The notes: a model not told the origin generated them from the sequence alone. Positions 44,200-52,134 are shown, numbered from the stretch's first letter. The stretch is 64,000 nucleotides of DNA from Paenibacillus gyeongsangnamensis (GCF_027533625.1 NZ_JAQAGZ010000015.1:124001-188000), one strand, 5' to 3'. Numbers and translations: made by a program.

Positions 44200-45449
44200 A
44201 CTTCTTTTCTCCAGGCAACAAGTCCAGAGCGCTTCTGATCACGTTCCTTTGTGCGTCCGTTCTGCCGCTTGCCGGATGTTGGGACCGAAAGGAATTGAAC
44301 GATGTTGTCCTGATCATGGGGGCAGGCATCGACAAGAAAGGGGACAAGATTGAGGCTTCGGTTCAACTTACGGTTCCGAGAGCCATGGGCGGCGGGGAGC
44401 AGTCACTGGGTGGAGGAGGCGGAGGCGGCGGAAAAGAAAAGCCGTCGCTCGTGAGATCGGCAACCGGCGTCACGGTTGCCGATGCGATGGCGAGGCTTCA
44501 GGAAAAGGTCCCGCGCAAACTCTTTTGGGGGCATACGAAAATCCTTGTCATCGGCGAAAAGCTGGCGAAGGAAGGCATTCGGGAGTACATGGACTACATA
44601 GCCCGCCACCCGGAGCCTCGCTTGCGCATGTTTGTTTTTGTCAGTAAGGGCAAGGCGGCGGATATACTGGATACGATCCCGAAATTAGAAAGAGAGTCGG
44701 CGGAAGCCGCCCGGGAAGAGGCCAAATTCCGATTCGCGATGCAAGTGACGTTCAAAGATTTGATGCAAATGTTTAGGGGCGACTCGGGCGCGGCCGCTCT
44801 GCCTTGGCTCGAAATGGTGCCCGGAAGACCGGGCGGAACCGAATCGGTGCTCCGTCTTAACGGAACCGCTGTTTTCAAGAAGGATAAAATGGTCGGATAT
44901 ATCGACGATGAGGTGACGAGAGGGGTTGTGTGGCTGAGAAACGAGATCAAAACAGCCACGATCACGATTGAGCCGAAGGAGGCGGAAGGGCATATTTCCT
45001 TTGTAATGCTTCGGGCCACCACGAAGCTGATTCCGCAAATTTCAGGCGGAACTTGGAAAATGACGGCTAAGCTCGAGACGGAAGACGATATCGTCGAAAA
45101 TACGACCAGCCTGAATATGATGAATCCGACCGTTGTGAAATTACTAGAGCAAGAAGCCGAAAAAGACCTCGAAGAGCGCACCCGTAAGGCGCTCGATGAA
45201 GGACAGAAAAAGCTGAAGGCCGACATCTTCGGCTTCGCGGAGGCATTTCACCGCAAGTACCCGAAGCAGTGGGAAGCGTCGAAAGACCGCTGGGATGAGA
45301 TTTTTCCCAACATTGACGTTCAATTGGAGTCCAAGGTCCGTATACGCAGACCTGGACTAGCGACCGAACCGCCGGCCGTACCGGAAGAAGAAGTGAAGGC
45401 GAAGGAGAAAGAGGTCAAGCAGAAAGAGAAAGAGGTGAAGGAAAAATGA
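44196..45449 (+). CDS. Germinant receptor C subunit (GerAC/KC family) lipoprotein
   Basis: A 417-residue lipoprotein: signal peptide ending LAGC (Cys28) followed by WDRKELNDVVLIMGAGID, the hallmark of Ger(x)C proteins. Domain III ends around FHRKYPKQWEASKDRWDEIF. Two oddities: an eight-glycine run after GEQSLG (about residue 70), and a charged C-terminal tail beyond the usual end, made of KEKEVKQ-type heptads (about 400-417), which could form a coiled coil. TTG start overlaps the upstream stop; the last base pairs overlap the next gene (ATGA). Confidence 0.92.
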   Translation: MNFFSPGNKSRALLITFLCASVLPLAGCWDRKELNDVVLIMGAGIDKKGDKIEASVQLTVPRAMGGGEQSLGGGGGGGGKEKPSLVRSATGVTVADAMARLQEKVPRKLFWGHTKILVIGEKLAKEGIREYMDYIARHPEPRLRMFVFVSKGKAADILDTIPKLERESAEAAREEAKFRFAMQVTFKDLMQMFRGDSGAAALPWLEMVPGRPGGTESVLRLNGTAVFKKDKMVGYIDDEVTRGVVWLRNEIKTATITIEPKEAEGHISFVMLRATTKLIPQISGGTWKMTAKLETEDDIVENTTSLNMMNPTVVKLLEQEAEKDLEERTRKALDEGQKKLKADIFGFAEAFHRKYPKQWEASKDRWDEIFPNIDVQLESKVRIRRPGLATEPPAVPEEEVKAKEKEVKQKEKEVKEK

Positions 45450-45673
45450 AATGGGGCGCCGTATTGGGTGCGACTGTTATTTTGTTTTTGATGGCTCTTT
45501 ATGAATGGCCGAAAATGAATCAGGAGCCGAAAAAAGAGAAAGCGGTTTTTGTGTCATTGGCGGCCATGGGATGGATCCTTGCTGTCCTGCTCATTTTCTT
45601 CCCGGACATGCCGGGTCCCACGCAGTTGATTGATAAGATCTATAAACCGCTAGGCAGATTAATTGAAAAGTGA
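45446..45673 (+). CDS. Small two-helix membrane protein at the end of the gerA operon
   Basis: A 75-residue protein with two hydrophobic segments (WGAVLGATVILFLMALYEW and AVFVSLAAMGWILAVLLIFF) and a conserved-looking PDMPGPTQLID tail. ATG overlaps the GerAC stop as ATGA, so it belongs to the operon. Small proteins of this kind (often called GerD/E-like extras) follow several gerA operons in Paenibacillus-type genomes; its role in germination is not known. Confidence 0.75.
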   Translation: MKWGAVLGATVILFLMALYEWPKMNQEPKKEKAVFVSLAAMGWILAVLLIFFPDMPGPTQLIDKIYKPLGRLIEK

Positions 45674-45685
45674 GCAATCCGCCGC

Positions 45686-45841
45686 GTGAACGAAGCAGCG
45701 GATCGATTTTACATGGCGGACGCAGCGGCGCTGGCATGCATCTTGGCCGTTTATGCTGCCGTTGGCATCTTGTTCACCGCGCTCCGCAAAGAAGCGGAGG
45801 CCCGCGGGGCAGCCTTGCGGCCGGCAGGCTCGAGCGCTTAA
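45686..45841 (+). CDS. Possible 51-residue single-helix membrane protein
   Basis: GTG at 45686 opens 51 codons: a polar start (NEAADRFYMAD), one hydrophobic stretch (AAALACILAVYAAVGILFTAL) and a basic end. It begins 12 bp after the previous stop and ends just before a terminator, consistent with a last small operon gene. The RBS is poor (GAGCAATCC region), so it may be untranslated. Confidence 0.35.
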   Translation: MNEAADRFYMADAAALACILAVYAAVGILFTALRKEAEARGAALRPAGSSA

Positions 45842-45863
45842 GAGCATGGCTAGGCAAGATTCG

Positions 45864-45893
45864 ACCGAGTCCATCGGATGGCCCGGTTTTTTT
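45864..45893 (+). terminator. Terminator after the gerA operon
   Basis: ACCGAGTCCAT pairs imperfectly with ATGGCCCGGT, loop of three, then TTTTTT. Confidence 0.75.
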
Positions 45894-45978
45894 GATAGGA
45901 CATGAATGCGCTTTCCCGGCTTGCACTTCCGCTTCTTTCGCCCCATAATTGAGCTTAAGCATGGAAGGGGAGGTCCCT

Positions 45979-46587
45979 ATGGCACAGGCAGAATCCGAAA
46001 TGAAAATGCGCATATTGTTCGCGGCAAAGAAGCTGTTCGCCAGACAAGGCTTTGACGGGACGAGCGTACGGCAAATTTGTGAGGAAGCGGGAGCTAACGT
46101 CGCGCTCATTTCTTATTATTTCGGCGGGAAAGAAAAGGTATACAGGGCGCTGTTCGAATGTTTTTTCCCGGGTCAGCGCATGTCGCAGTACGAGGATTTG
46201 TTGAAATCGCCGGTTGAAGGCCTTAAGCTTCTGATCAGCGAAATTATATCTTTCAGCATGAACGACAAAGAGCTCAGCAGCATCATCCAGCAGGAAATGG
46301 TCATGGTATCGCCGCGTACCGAGCTGATTGTTTCCTTTACGGGGCCGGTATGGAAGAAGGCGAGGGAGCTGCTGGAGCAGGGCCGGGAGCAAAGCTTGTT
46401 TCATTTTGACTCGCTCGATCAGGCGCTGATGATGGTCGTAGGCGTTACCTTGGCCCATAAGAAGCAGAACTGCTACAGCGGGCTGCTGACCGACGGCCCG
46501 CCCAAACGGGAAGAGACGGTCGAGAGCGCCGTCCGGTTCGTCTTGCTGGCGCTGGGGGCGGATACGGCTGGAACGGCCCCATCCTGA
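45979..46587 (+). CDS. TetR-family transcriptional regulator
   Basis: A 202-residue regulator. The N-terminal TetR helix-turn-helix is KLFARQGFDGTSVRQICEEAGANVALISYYFGGKEKVY (about residues 17-54) and the remainder is the variable ligand/dimer domain. ATG at 45979 follows GGGGAGG; the earlier in-frame ATG at 45961 is not well placed. The C-terminal domain resembles CecR/YttP-type regulators, which often control transporters or efflux. It is monocistronic, between the gerA operon and a spore-protein gene; its target is not evident. Confidence 0.9.
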   Translation: MAQAESEMKMRILFAAKKLFARQGFDGTSVRQICEEAGANVALISYYFGGKEKVYRALFECFFPGQRMSQYEDLLKSPVEGLKLLISEIISFSMNDKELSSIIQQEMVMVSPRTELIVSFTGPVWKKARELLEQGREQSLFHFDSLDQALMMVVGVTLAHKKQNCYSGLLTDGPPKREETVESAVRFVLLALGADTAGTAPS

Positions 46588-46622
46588 CGTAAATTTCCCG
46601 CGGCAGGGGTGCAGGTGTCCAT

Positions 46623-46649
46623 ACCAAGCAGACATAACGCCATATACTA
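46623..46649 (+). promoter_or_regulatory. Sigma-K-type (mother-cell) promoter of the YjcZ-like gene
   Basis: AC at 46623-46624, a 16-bp spacer and CATATACTA at 46641-46649 fit the sigma-K consensus AC-N16/17-CATANNNTA exactly. It is 67 bp before the start of the 40-residue spore-protein gene. Confidence 0.6.
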
Positions 46650-46715
46650 TCTTGAGCGTCGATGGAGCCGTCTTCCTCCAAAGACTCATCACGAAAGGTG
46701 AAGGAGCGGATCACT

Positions 46716-46838
46716 GTGGGTGGATTTGTTGGCGGAGTAGGCTGCGGCGGTTTAGGATTCGGATTTACAACGACCGGCATTATTCTGGTTCTCTTTATTC
46801 TGCTCGTTATCATATTGTCCGCCGGTTTCCTGATCTAA
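46716..46838 (+). CDS. YjcZ family sporulation protein, 40 residues
   Basis: GTG at 46716 opens a 40-residue protein that is glycine-rich at the start (GGFVGGVGCGGLGFGF) and ends in one hydrophobic helix (TTTGIILVLFILLVIILSAG). This is the plan of the YjcZ/YhjR-type small spore-associated proteins of Bacillales. AAGGAG lies nine bases before the start, and a sigma-K-like promoter precedes it. The helix is closely similar to that of the protein at 39870. Confidence 0.75.
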   Translation: MGGFVGGVGCGGLGFGFTTTGIILVLFILLVIILSAGFLI

Positions 46839-46851
46839 CCGGGAACGGGGC

Positions 46852-46879
46852 AGAGGGCCGGCCTTCGGGGCGGCTCTTT
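46852..46879 (+). terminator. Possible terminator after the YjcZ-like gene
   Basis: GCCGGCC...GGCGGC stem with one bulge, short T-rich tail (CTCTTTG). Weak. Confidence 0.4.
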
Positions 46880-47032
46880 GTGCTATAGGCAGCGCATCCG
46901 TCTAGCTGAACGCTGATCTGCAAGACCGGACAAAAGCACCCATAAATCCCGGCTGCACGGGACGGTAGCCTAAGCCCCCGGGCGGGCTTGCTGCATAAGA
47001 TATAGGGAAACTGGATAACAAAGGTGATACCA

Positions 47033-47302
47033 ATGGATATGAACCGGGTTCCTTACGTGATGAGGCAGGTTAACGAAGGACTGGACGAATTGCTGGTGGC
47101 GCTGGGGAAGGTGAACTCCCTTTATGAGTCGGCGAAGCAAGTATCCCCGATGCTCACGGATTTTGCCAAATGGATGTATGCCGCGGAGAAGAGCGCGGGC
47201 AAAGCGCGCGTACACAGCGAATCGGCTCCCGGAGGAGCCAAACGCAAGAAAAAGAGCGCGAAACGCAGCGGCAAGAGCGTCGTATATCGCCGGGACTTTT
47301 AG
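47033..47302 (+). CDS. 89-residue protein with a basic tail, unknown function
   Basis: The N-terminal 60 residues are mostly helical and uncharged to slightly acidic (VPYVMRQVNEGLDELLVALGKVNSLYESAKQ), and the last 25 are strongly basic (KRKKKSAKRSGKSVVYRRDF). ATG at 47033 follows AAGGTGA. The stop codon is inside the terminator stem. A short acidic helix with a Lys/Arg tail could bind DNA or the spore core, but I recognise no family. It is transcribed alone. Confidence 0.65.
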   Translation: MDMNRVPYVMRQVNEGLDELLVALGKVNSLYESAKQVSPMLTDFAKWMYAAEKSAGKARVHSESAPGGAKRKKKSAKRSGKSVVYRRDF

Positions 47303-47316
47303 TCCGGGCTTTTTTT
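47289..47316 (+). terminator. Terminator overlapping the stop of the 89-residue gene
   Basis: GCCGGGACT-TTT-AGTCCGGGC with one internal mismatch, then TTTTTTT. Confidence 0.85.
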
Positions 47317-47336
47317 CATTATTAAAGGAGAAGAGG

Positions 47337-47365
47337 TTGGCAGCTTCTGCGGGACGCTCTATACT
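47337..47365 (+). promoter_or_regulatory. Sigma-A promoter of the esterase gene
   Basis: TTGGCA, exactly 17 bp, TATACT; 36 bp before the esterase ATG. Close to consensus. Confidence 0.75.
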
Positions 47366-47400
47366 GGAATAAACTGTACCGAAAGGAAATGTGTATCCTT

Positions 47401-48177
47401 ATGGCTTTTATTGACTGCCACTTCTTCTCCGAGACGCTGGGCTTAAGCACTTCGATGTATGTCATTCTGCCGCAGCCTGCATCATCCGGTCAAATCGGGC
47501 TGGAATCGCGTGCCGGAAGCGGTAAGCATCCGGTGCTGTTCCTTCTGCACGGACGCTCGGACGATCATACGATTTAGCTGCGCCGCACCTCGATCGAACG
47601 GTATGCCTCGGCGCTGGGGCTCGCCGTCGTCATGCCCAATGTACACCGGAGTTTTTATACGGATATGGCCGCGGGCGCTCGGTACTGGGCCTTTATCAGC
47701 GAAGAGCTGCCTGCGCTTGCGCGGTCGTTCTTTCCGCTCGCGGAGGAGCGGGAGCGGACGTTCGCCGCGGGGCTGTCGATGGGCGGCTACGGCGCCCTGA
47801 AGCTGGGATTGACGCATCCTGAACGCTATGCCGCCGTTGCGAGCTTATCCGGGGTTGCAGACGTGCATGAATTTGCGTTAAAGCATTCGGACCGGCGGGA
47901 GTCGGAGCTGATCTTCGGCGACCTGTCGGCTATTCCGGGCAGCGATGCGGATTTGTTCCATCTGGCGAGCCGTCTGGCGGCTTCGGACAAGCCGCGGCCG
48001 AAGCTTTACCAATGCTGCGGAACGGAGGATTTCCTGTATGACGGCAACGTGCGGCTCAGAGAGCATCTGCGCGGCGCGGGGCTTCCTCTAACTTATGAGG
48101 AAGGTCCAGGGACGCATGAGTGGGGCTATTGGGACCGGCAAATTCAACAGGTGCTGGCTTGGCTTCCGCTAACGTAG
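47401..48177 (+). pseudogene. Tributyrin-esterase-like alpha/beta hydrolase, amber codon
   Basis: A 258-codon frame of the esterase D/EstA type with a single in-frame TAG at 47575-47577. The sequence around it is FLLHGRSDDHTI-stop-LRRTSIERYASAL; relatives have Trp (TGG) there, so TGG to TAG explains it. The catalytic triad is otherwise intact: Ser in AAGLSMGGYGAL, Asp in TEDFLYDG and His in GTHEWGYW. The start at 47401 follows GAAAGGAAA and a good promoter. The product would stop after 58 residues unless suppressed or mis-sequenced. Confidence 0.87.
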
Positions 48178-48268
48178 CGGTGGAGGAAGAGCCGAGGTCC
48201 GCCTTCGGCTGCCTGCGGGAGAAGCGGTAAGACCGAAAGGCGGAGCAACCCGGGACATGTGATGAGGC

Positions 48269-48493
48269 CTATCTTTTTCTGCGTTTGACCTTCTTGGCTG
48301 CTATGGTTGCGTTGCAGAACTCATCTTTCACCGATACGCAAAAAAGATGGTTCGGAACCGGAACGCAGTGATGGCGGTTGACGATTTCGATCGGATGAAT
48401 GACGTTGACGATTTGAGGATGGAAGAAATCCTGAAAGACGCGTACCGGCGGATCGAATACCTCTCTTGTCGGACAATGCGGATGACAAGACAT
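48269..48493 (-). CDS. CotD-like inner spore coat protein
   Basis: A 74-residue His- and Cys-rich protein, MSCHPHCPTREVFDPPVR then FFHPQIVNVIHPIEIVNRHH, with a basic C-terminal tail KKVKRRKR. The MxCHPxCP start and the repeated H-P-x-x-V-N-V pattern resemble CotD-family coat proteins of Bacillales. AAAGGAG lies ten bases before the ATG, and a sigma-K-type -10 is 31 bp upstream. The longer in-frame extension has no RBS. It is likely assembled into the coat late in sporulation. Confidence 0.7.
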   Translation of the reverse strand: MSCHPHCPTREVFDPPVRVFQDFFHPQIVNVIHPIEIVNRHHCVPVPNHLFCVSVKDEFCNATIAAKKVKRRKR

Positions 48494-48523
48494 GAGCGAG
48501 TCACTCCTTTCGGTGATTTGATT

Positions 48524-48532
48524 TATCCTATG
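48524..48532 (-). promoter_or_regulatory. Sigma-K-type -10 for the CotD-like gene
   Basis: The minus strand reads CATAGGATA, an exact CATANNNTA. A -35 AC is not found at 16-17 bp, so only the -10 supports the call. Confidence 0.45.
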
Positions 48533-48589
48533 AGCAGGGGATCGGTTTGGACTAGACTTCTTCCCATAGACTAACGGCATTCCGCTAAA

Positions 48590-48634
48590 AAGGCCCCCGT
48601 CTTCGCTTGCGGAGCAAGCGAAGACGGGGGCCTT
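48590..48634 (-). terminator. Terminator after the UgpB-like gene
   Basis: Perfect 21-bp stem (AAGGCCCCCGTCTTCGCTTG, next base C, with its complement), 3-nt loop, followed on the minus strand by a T-run. Confidence 0.95.
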
Positions 48635-48650
48635 GCTGAGACCGGAAAGC

Positions 48651-50033
48651 TTATTTGCTTACCGTTTTGTTGTACGTTGCAATTTTCGCTGTAATCTCCT
48701 TGGCCGCGCCGTCCAGCGCGTCTTTCGGGGATTTTTTGCCGTTCAAGGCCTCTTCGATGGCGGTCTCGGTCAGCTGGCGAGCTTCCGGGAATACGCCCAT
48801 GACGGCACCTTGCGTCGCTTTGATCGCTTTCGTTTGATGCAGCTGGTCAACGGCCGTTTTGAACTGCGGATACTTCGCCATGTTGTCCTTCACGCTCTGC
48901 TCGTCGTAGGCTTTCTTCGTGATCGGGAAGTAGCCGGTGTTGACGTGCCAGTAAGCCTGCTGCTTCGCATCGGCAAGGAACTTCATGAACTCCCATGCGC
49001 CCTTCTGCTCGGCTTCGGATCGGTTGTTCAGAATGTAATTGCTTGCGCCGCCGACGATCACGCCGCCGTCTTTCGCGCCGGCCGGCTTCGGCAGGAAGCC
49101 CGTTCCGACCTCGAATTTGCCTTGGGCTCCGTTAACGATCCCGAACAGGGAGCCTGTGGAGTCAAGCGTCATCGCGATTTGTCCGGCGAGGAAAGCTTTT
49201 TTGGTATCGTCGGTTTTGCGTCCCATATTGAGCATGGACTTGTCGTCCACCATTTGCTTCCACCAGGTGAGGGTTTTCACACCCGCATCCGAGTTCACCT
49301 GGGATTCGGTAGCCGGGCTGGTACGGCCGTTGCCGTTGTTCACGAGCTCCGCTCCTTGGTTTGCAAAGAACTGCTCCATGAACCAGCCGTAGATGGCGAA
49401 CGATCCGCCGGAAACGCCGTCCTTGGACAGCTTCTTCGCGGCGTCGGCAACTTCTTCAAAGGTGGCCGGCGGTTTTTCCGGATCAAGTCCTGCGGCTTTG
49501 AACAGGTTTTTGTTGTAGTACAGAACCGGGTTGGACGTATTGAAAGGCATGGAATACAGCTTGCCGTCGTGCGTATAATAGCTGAGAATGTTTTCTTCCA
49601 GCTGGGAAACGTCGTATTTGTCGGCATCGATGAATTTCTGTACCGGCGTAATCGCCTTCGTATCGATCATGAACCGGCTGCCGATTTCGTACGTCTGAAT
49701 CATGGCCGGGCCGCTCTTGGAATCCATGGAAGCTTTCATTTTATTCAAGCTCTCGTCGTAGTTGCCTTGGTAGATAGCTTCGACGACGTAGTTTTTCTGC
49801 GATGCGTTGAAGTCGGCAACCAGCTTGTCCACCGCTTTGCCGAGCTCGCCGCTCATGGAGTGCCACCAAATGACTTTCACCGGTTGGCCGGACGTTGGGG
49901 CAGCCTTGCTTTCGGAACCGGCTGCAGCCGGTTTGGTCTCGCTGCCGCTTGTCGAATTACCGCAAGCCGCGGTAAACAGCATAGTGGATGCCAAGACGAG
50001 GTACGGAATGGCGTTCTTGTTCATAAGCTTCAT
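48651..50033 (-). CDS. ABC transporter substrate-binding lipoprotein, UgpB-like
   Basis: A 460-residue lipoprotein (signal peptide ending FTAAC, Cys24) with a Ser/Ala/Gly linker and a type 1 sugar-binding fold. VKVIWWHSMSGELGKAVDKL and YNKNLFKAAGLDPEKPPATFEE fit the UgpB group (glycerol-3-phosphate, glycerophosphodiesters or oligosaccharides). RBS GGGAGAGA. It is the last gene of a three-gene importer; the ATPase is not encoded here, as is usual for Firmicutes that share MsmX-type ATPases. Confidence 0.9.
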   Translation of the reverse strand: MKLMNKNAIPYLVLASTMLFTAACGNSTSGSETKPAAAGSESKAAPTSGQPVKVIWWHSMSGELGKAVDKLVADFNASQKNYVVEAIYQGNYDESLNKMKASMDSKSGPAMIQTYEIGSRFMIDTKAITPVQKFIDADKYDVSQLEENILSYYTHDGKLYSMPFNTSNPVLYYNKNLFKAAGLDPEKPPATFEEVADAAKKLSKDGVSGGSFAIYGWFMEQFFANQGAELVNNGNGRTSPATESQVNSDAGVKTLTWWKQMVDDKSMLNMGRKTDDTKKAFLAGQIAMTLDSTGSLFGIVNGAQGKFEVGTGFLPKPAGAKDGGVIVGGASNYILNNRSEAEQKGAWEFMKFLADAKQQAYWHVNTGYFPITKKAYDEQSVKDNMAKYPQFKTAVDQLHQTKAIKATQGAVMGVFPEARQLTETAIEEALNGKKSPKDALDGAAKEITAKIATYNKTVSK

Positions 50034-50139
50034 TTCGGTTGATCTCTCCCTTTTGTATGACTCTTTTTTATAGGCAGAACGCCTGTTCCGCGTAAACGGA
50101 GGGCAGCGTGCTACAACAAGGTTGCGGCGACCGGAGCGG

Positions 50140-50961
50140 TCAGCCTTTGACGGCTCCGGCCGTCATCCCGCGGACGAGCTGCTTCAGCCCGAGCACGAGC
50201 AGAATGAGGGATGGCAGGAGCACGGTAACGATTCCGGCCATGACGAGGTTCCAGGATGTATTTTCCTCGAACTGGAGCATGCCGATGCCGATCTGGACCG
50301 TACGCATGGCCGGGCTGTTCGTGACGAGCAGCGGCCAAAGGTACATGTTCCAGTGGGTAAGGAACGAGTACACGGCTAACGTTCCCAAGGCGGGACGCGC
50401 CAGCGGCAGCACAAATTGCACGAAGCTGCGGACGTGGCCGCAGCCGTCGATCCTGGCCGCCTCGAACAGCTCGTAAGGCAGCTGCAGGAAAAATTGCCGC
50501 AGCAGGAACGTGCCGAAGGCCGACGCCAGGAACGGCGCGATGAGCGCCTGGTAGCTGTCGAGCCAGCCCCAGCTTTTGACCGTAAGGTAGTTCGGGATGA
50601 CCGTCACTTCCCACGGAATCATCATCGTGGAGAGGAACAGCGCGAACAGCAGGCTTTTGCCCCGGAACCGGAGGAAAGCGAAAGCATAGGCTGCGAGGCT
50701 CGCCGTCAACAGCTGTCCGACCATGATGGACGCGGAGACGAGGAAGCTGTTGCCGATGAATTTGAACACCGGTATCGTCCGGGTGACATCCAGGTAATTA
50801 TGCCAGTGTAGTCCGCCCGGCAGCAGCTTCGGCGGGAAAGTGGCCGACTCGGCGGATGTCATGAACGATGAGGACACCGTGAACAGCAGCGGATACAGCA
50901 TCAGCAGCGCGGCCAGCGTCAGCAGCGCGTAAACTGCGGTATTTTGCAGACGGGAGGTCAT
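50140..50961 (-). CDS. ABC sugar transporter permease, UgpE/MalG-like
   Basis: A 273-residue membrane protein with six hydrophobic segments. The cytoplasmic EAA loop is YELFEAARIDGCGHVRSFVQFVLPLARPAL, the hallmark of inner-membrane sugar permeases (EAA---G---I-LP). ATG overlaps the stop of the upstream permease (ATGA). It forms the pore together with the UgpA-like protein; the binding protein follows after 106 bp. Confidence 0.92.
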   Translation of the reverse strand: MTSRLQNTAVYALLTLAALLMLYPLLFTVSSSFMTSAESATFPPKLLPGGLHWHNYLDVTRTIPVFKFIGNSFLVSASIMVGQLLTASLAAYAFAFLRFRGKSLLFALFLSTMMIPWEVTVIPNYLTVKSWGWLDSYQALIAPFLASAFGTFLLRQFFLQLPYELFEAARIDGCGHVRSFVQFVLPLARPALGTLAVYSFLTHWNMYLWPLLVTNSPAMRTVQIGIGMLQFEENTSWNLVMAGIVTVLLPSLILLVLGLKQLVRGMTAGAVKG

Positions 50962-51908
50962 TGATAATGCACCTTCTTTTCAAGGAAACGGAATTGGATG
51001 AACGTCAGCACGAGAATGATCGCGAACAGAACGAGCGCTTGCGCACTGCCGGTGCCGAACCGGAAGTTCACGAAGGCATCCTGGTAAATGTTGTAGACGA
51101 CGACGTCAGTGCTGTTCATCGGACCGCCCTTGGTCAGGATATGGATCTGGCCGAACGTTTGGAATGCGCCGATCACCGATACGACACTTACGAAAAACAG
51201 CGTAGGCGATACGAGTGGAAGCGTCAGCTGGAAGAACGTTCGCAGCGGCCCGGAGCCGTCGATCTTCGCGCTCTCGTAAATTTCTTCGGAAACGCCTTGA
51301 AGTCCGCTGAGCAGCACGATGTAGTTAAAGCCGAGATTCATCCATACGGTCATGAGCGAGACAGACAACAGCGCCCAGGCCGGATCCGCAAGCCAGTTCA
51401 GCGCGGGAAGCCCAAGCAGCGACAGGAAATAGTTAAGCGTGCCGAGCGTCGGGTGGAACAGAATCATCCACATGACGGAGCCGGTACCGACCGAGACGGC
51501 CACCGGAAGCGAGAACACGAATTGGAACAGCCGCATGCCGCGCAGCTTGTTATGGGTAAGCGCCGCAAGGATAAGCGCGAGCAGAATTCCCGTCGGTACG
51601 GTCAGCAGGGTGAAGGACAGCGTTACCTTCAGACTCTGATAAAACTTCTCCGAGGCGAAGAGCTCATGATAGTTGTCCCATCCGGCAAAAGCCGCCACCC
51701 GGCCCCGCGGGTCCGTCAGCTGGAAGCTGAGGTAGACGGATTTCAGCATCGGGTAGAACAGGAACAAGGCGAACAGCAGCAGTGAAGGCGCAAGGAATAT
51801 ATACGCAAGCAGGTGCTCGCGCCATCTATCGGAGCGCAGGCTGCGGACCTTCGCCGCCGGACGCTGCAGGGAACGCGTTGTGGGTAAATCTTTTTCTAAC
51901 AGAGACAT
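50958..51908 (-). CDS. ABC sugar transporter permease, UgpA/MalF-like
   Basis: A 316-residue membrane protein with six to seven hydrophobic segments and the EAA loop EEIYESAKIDGSGPLRTFFQLTLPLVSPTL. The N-terminal REHLLAYIFLAPSLLLFALF is typical of MalF/UgpA proteins. Two adjacent ATGs follow GAGGGGG; the second (51908) is at the better distance. First gene of the operon, with a TATAAT-containing promoter 37 bp upstream. Confidence 0.9.
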   Translation of the reverse strand: MSLLEKDLPTTRSLQRPAAKVRSLRSDRWREHLLAYIFLAPSLLLFALFLFYPMLKSVYLSFQLTDPRGRVAAFAGWDNYHELFASEKFYQSLKVTLSFTLLTVPTGILLALILAALTHNKLRGMRLFQFVFSLPVAVSVGTGSVMWMILFHPTLGTLNYFLSLLGLPALNWLADPAWALLSVSLMTVWMNLGFNYIVLLSGLQGVSEEIYESAKIDGSGPLRTFFQLTLPLVSPTLFFVSVVSVIGAFQTFGQIHILTKGGPMNSTDVVVYNIYQDAFVNFRFGTGSAQALVLFAIILVLTFIQFRFLEKKVHYQ

Positions 51909-51931
51909 CATTAACCCCCTCATCTTACTTG

Positions 51932-51950
51932 TCTAGACTTCTAGATTATA
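51932..51950 (-). promoter_or_regulatory. -10 and paired TCTAGA operator upstream of the UgpA-like gene
   Basis: On the minus strand TATAAT (51950-51945) is the -10; just downstream two TCTAGA palindromes (51940-51945 and 51932-51937) follow each other, overlapping the transcription start. Such paired palindromes suit a repressor. A convincing -35 is not seen (TTGATT is 20 bp away). Confidence 0.45.
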
Positions 51951-52105
51951 TTGGGGACTTGTTATCTCTGAATCAAAGGAATGTAAATTCATTGTTAATT
52001 TGTCGACACGGATTTATAATTTATTTATACGAAACAGTATGTAGTCGGGGTTTGCCGAGCGGTATATATGAACGGAATAAAATTGGGAGAAAAAAGAAAA
52101 TTTTG

Positions 52106-52134
52106 TTGCATTCTGGAGAATCTTGTGCTAATTT
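52106..52134 (+). promoter_or_regulatory. Candidate promoter of the kinase-Tad operon
   Basis: TTGCAT, 17 bp, TGC-TAATTT (extended -10). It is the best candidate in the gap between the divergent operons and would start transcription about 20 nt before the attenuator hairpin. Confidence 0.45.

Noticed and set aside
48356..48574. 75-codon plus-strand ORF opposite the CotD-like gene
   Set aside because: The minus frame has an RBS, a sigma-K-type -10 and a coat-protein pattern; the plus frame has none.
48633..50042. 469-codon plus-strand ORF with a His/Arg/Phe-rich translation
   Set aside because: It is exactly antisense to the UgpB-like gene, has no family resemblance and no RBS; the long frame is a by-product of that gene's codon bias.
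50961..51785. 274-codon plus-strand ORF over the UgpA-like permease
   Set aside because: Shadow rich in Arg/Glu/Gln; the minus frame has the EAA loop.
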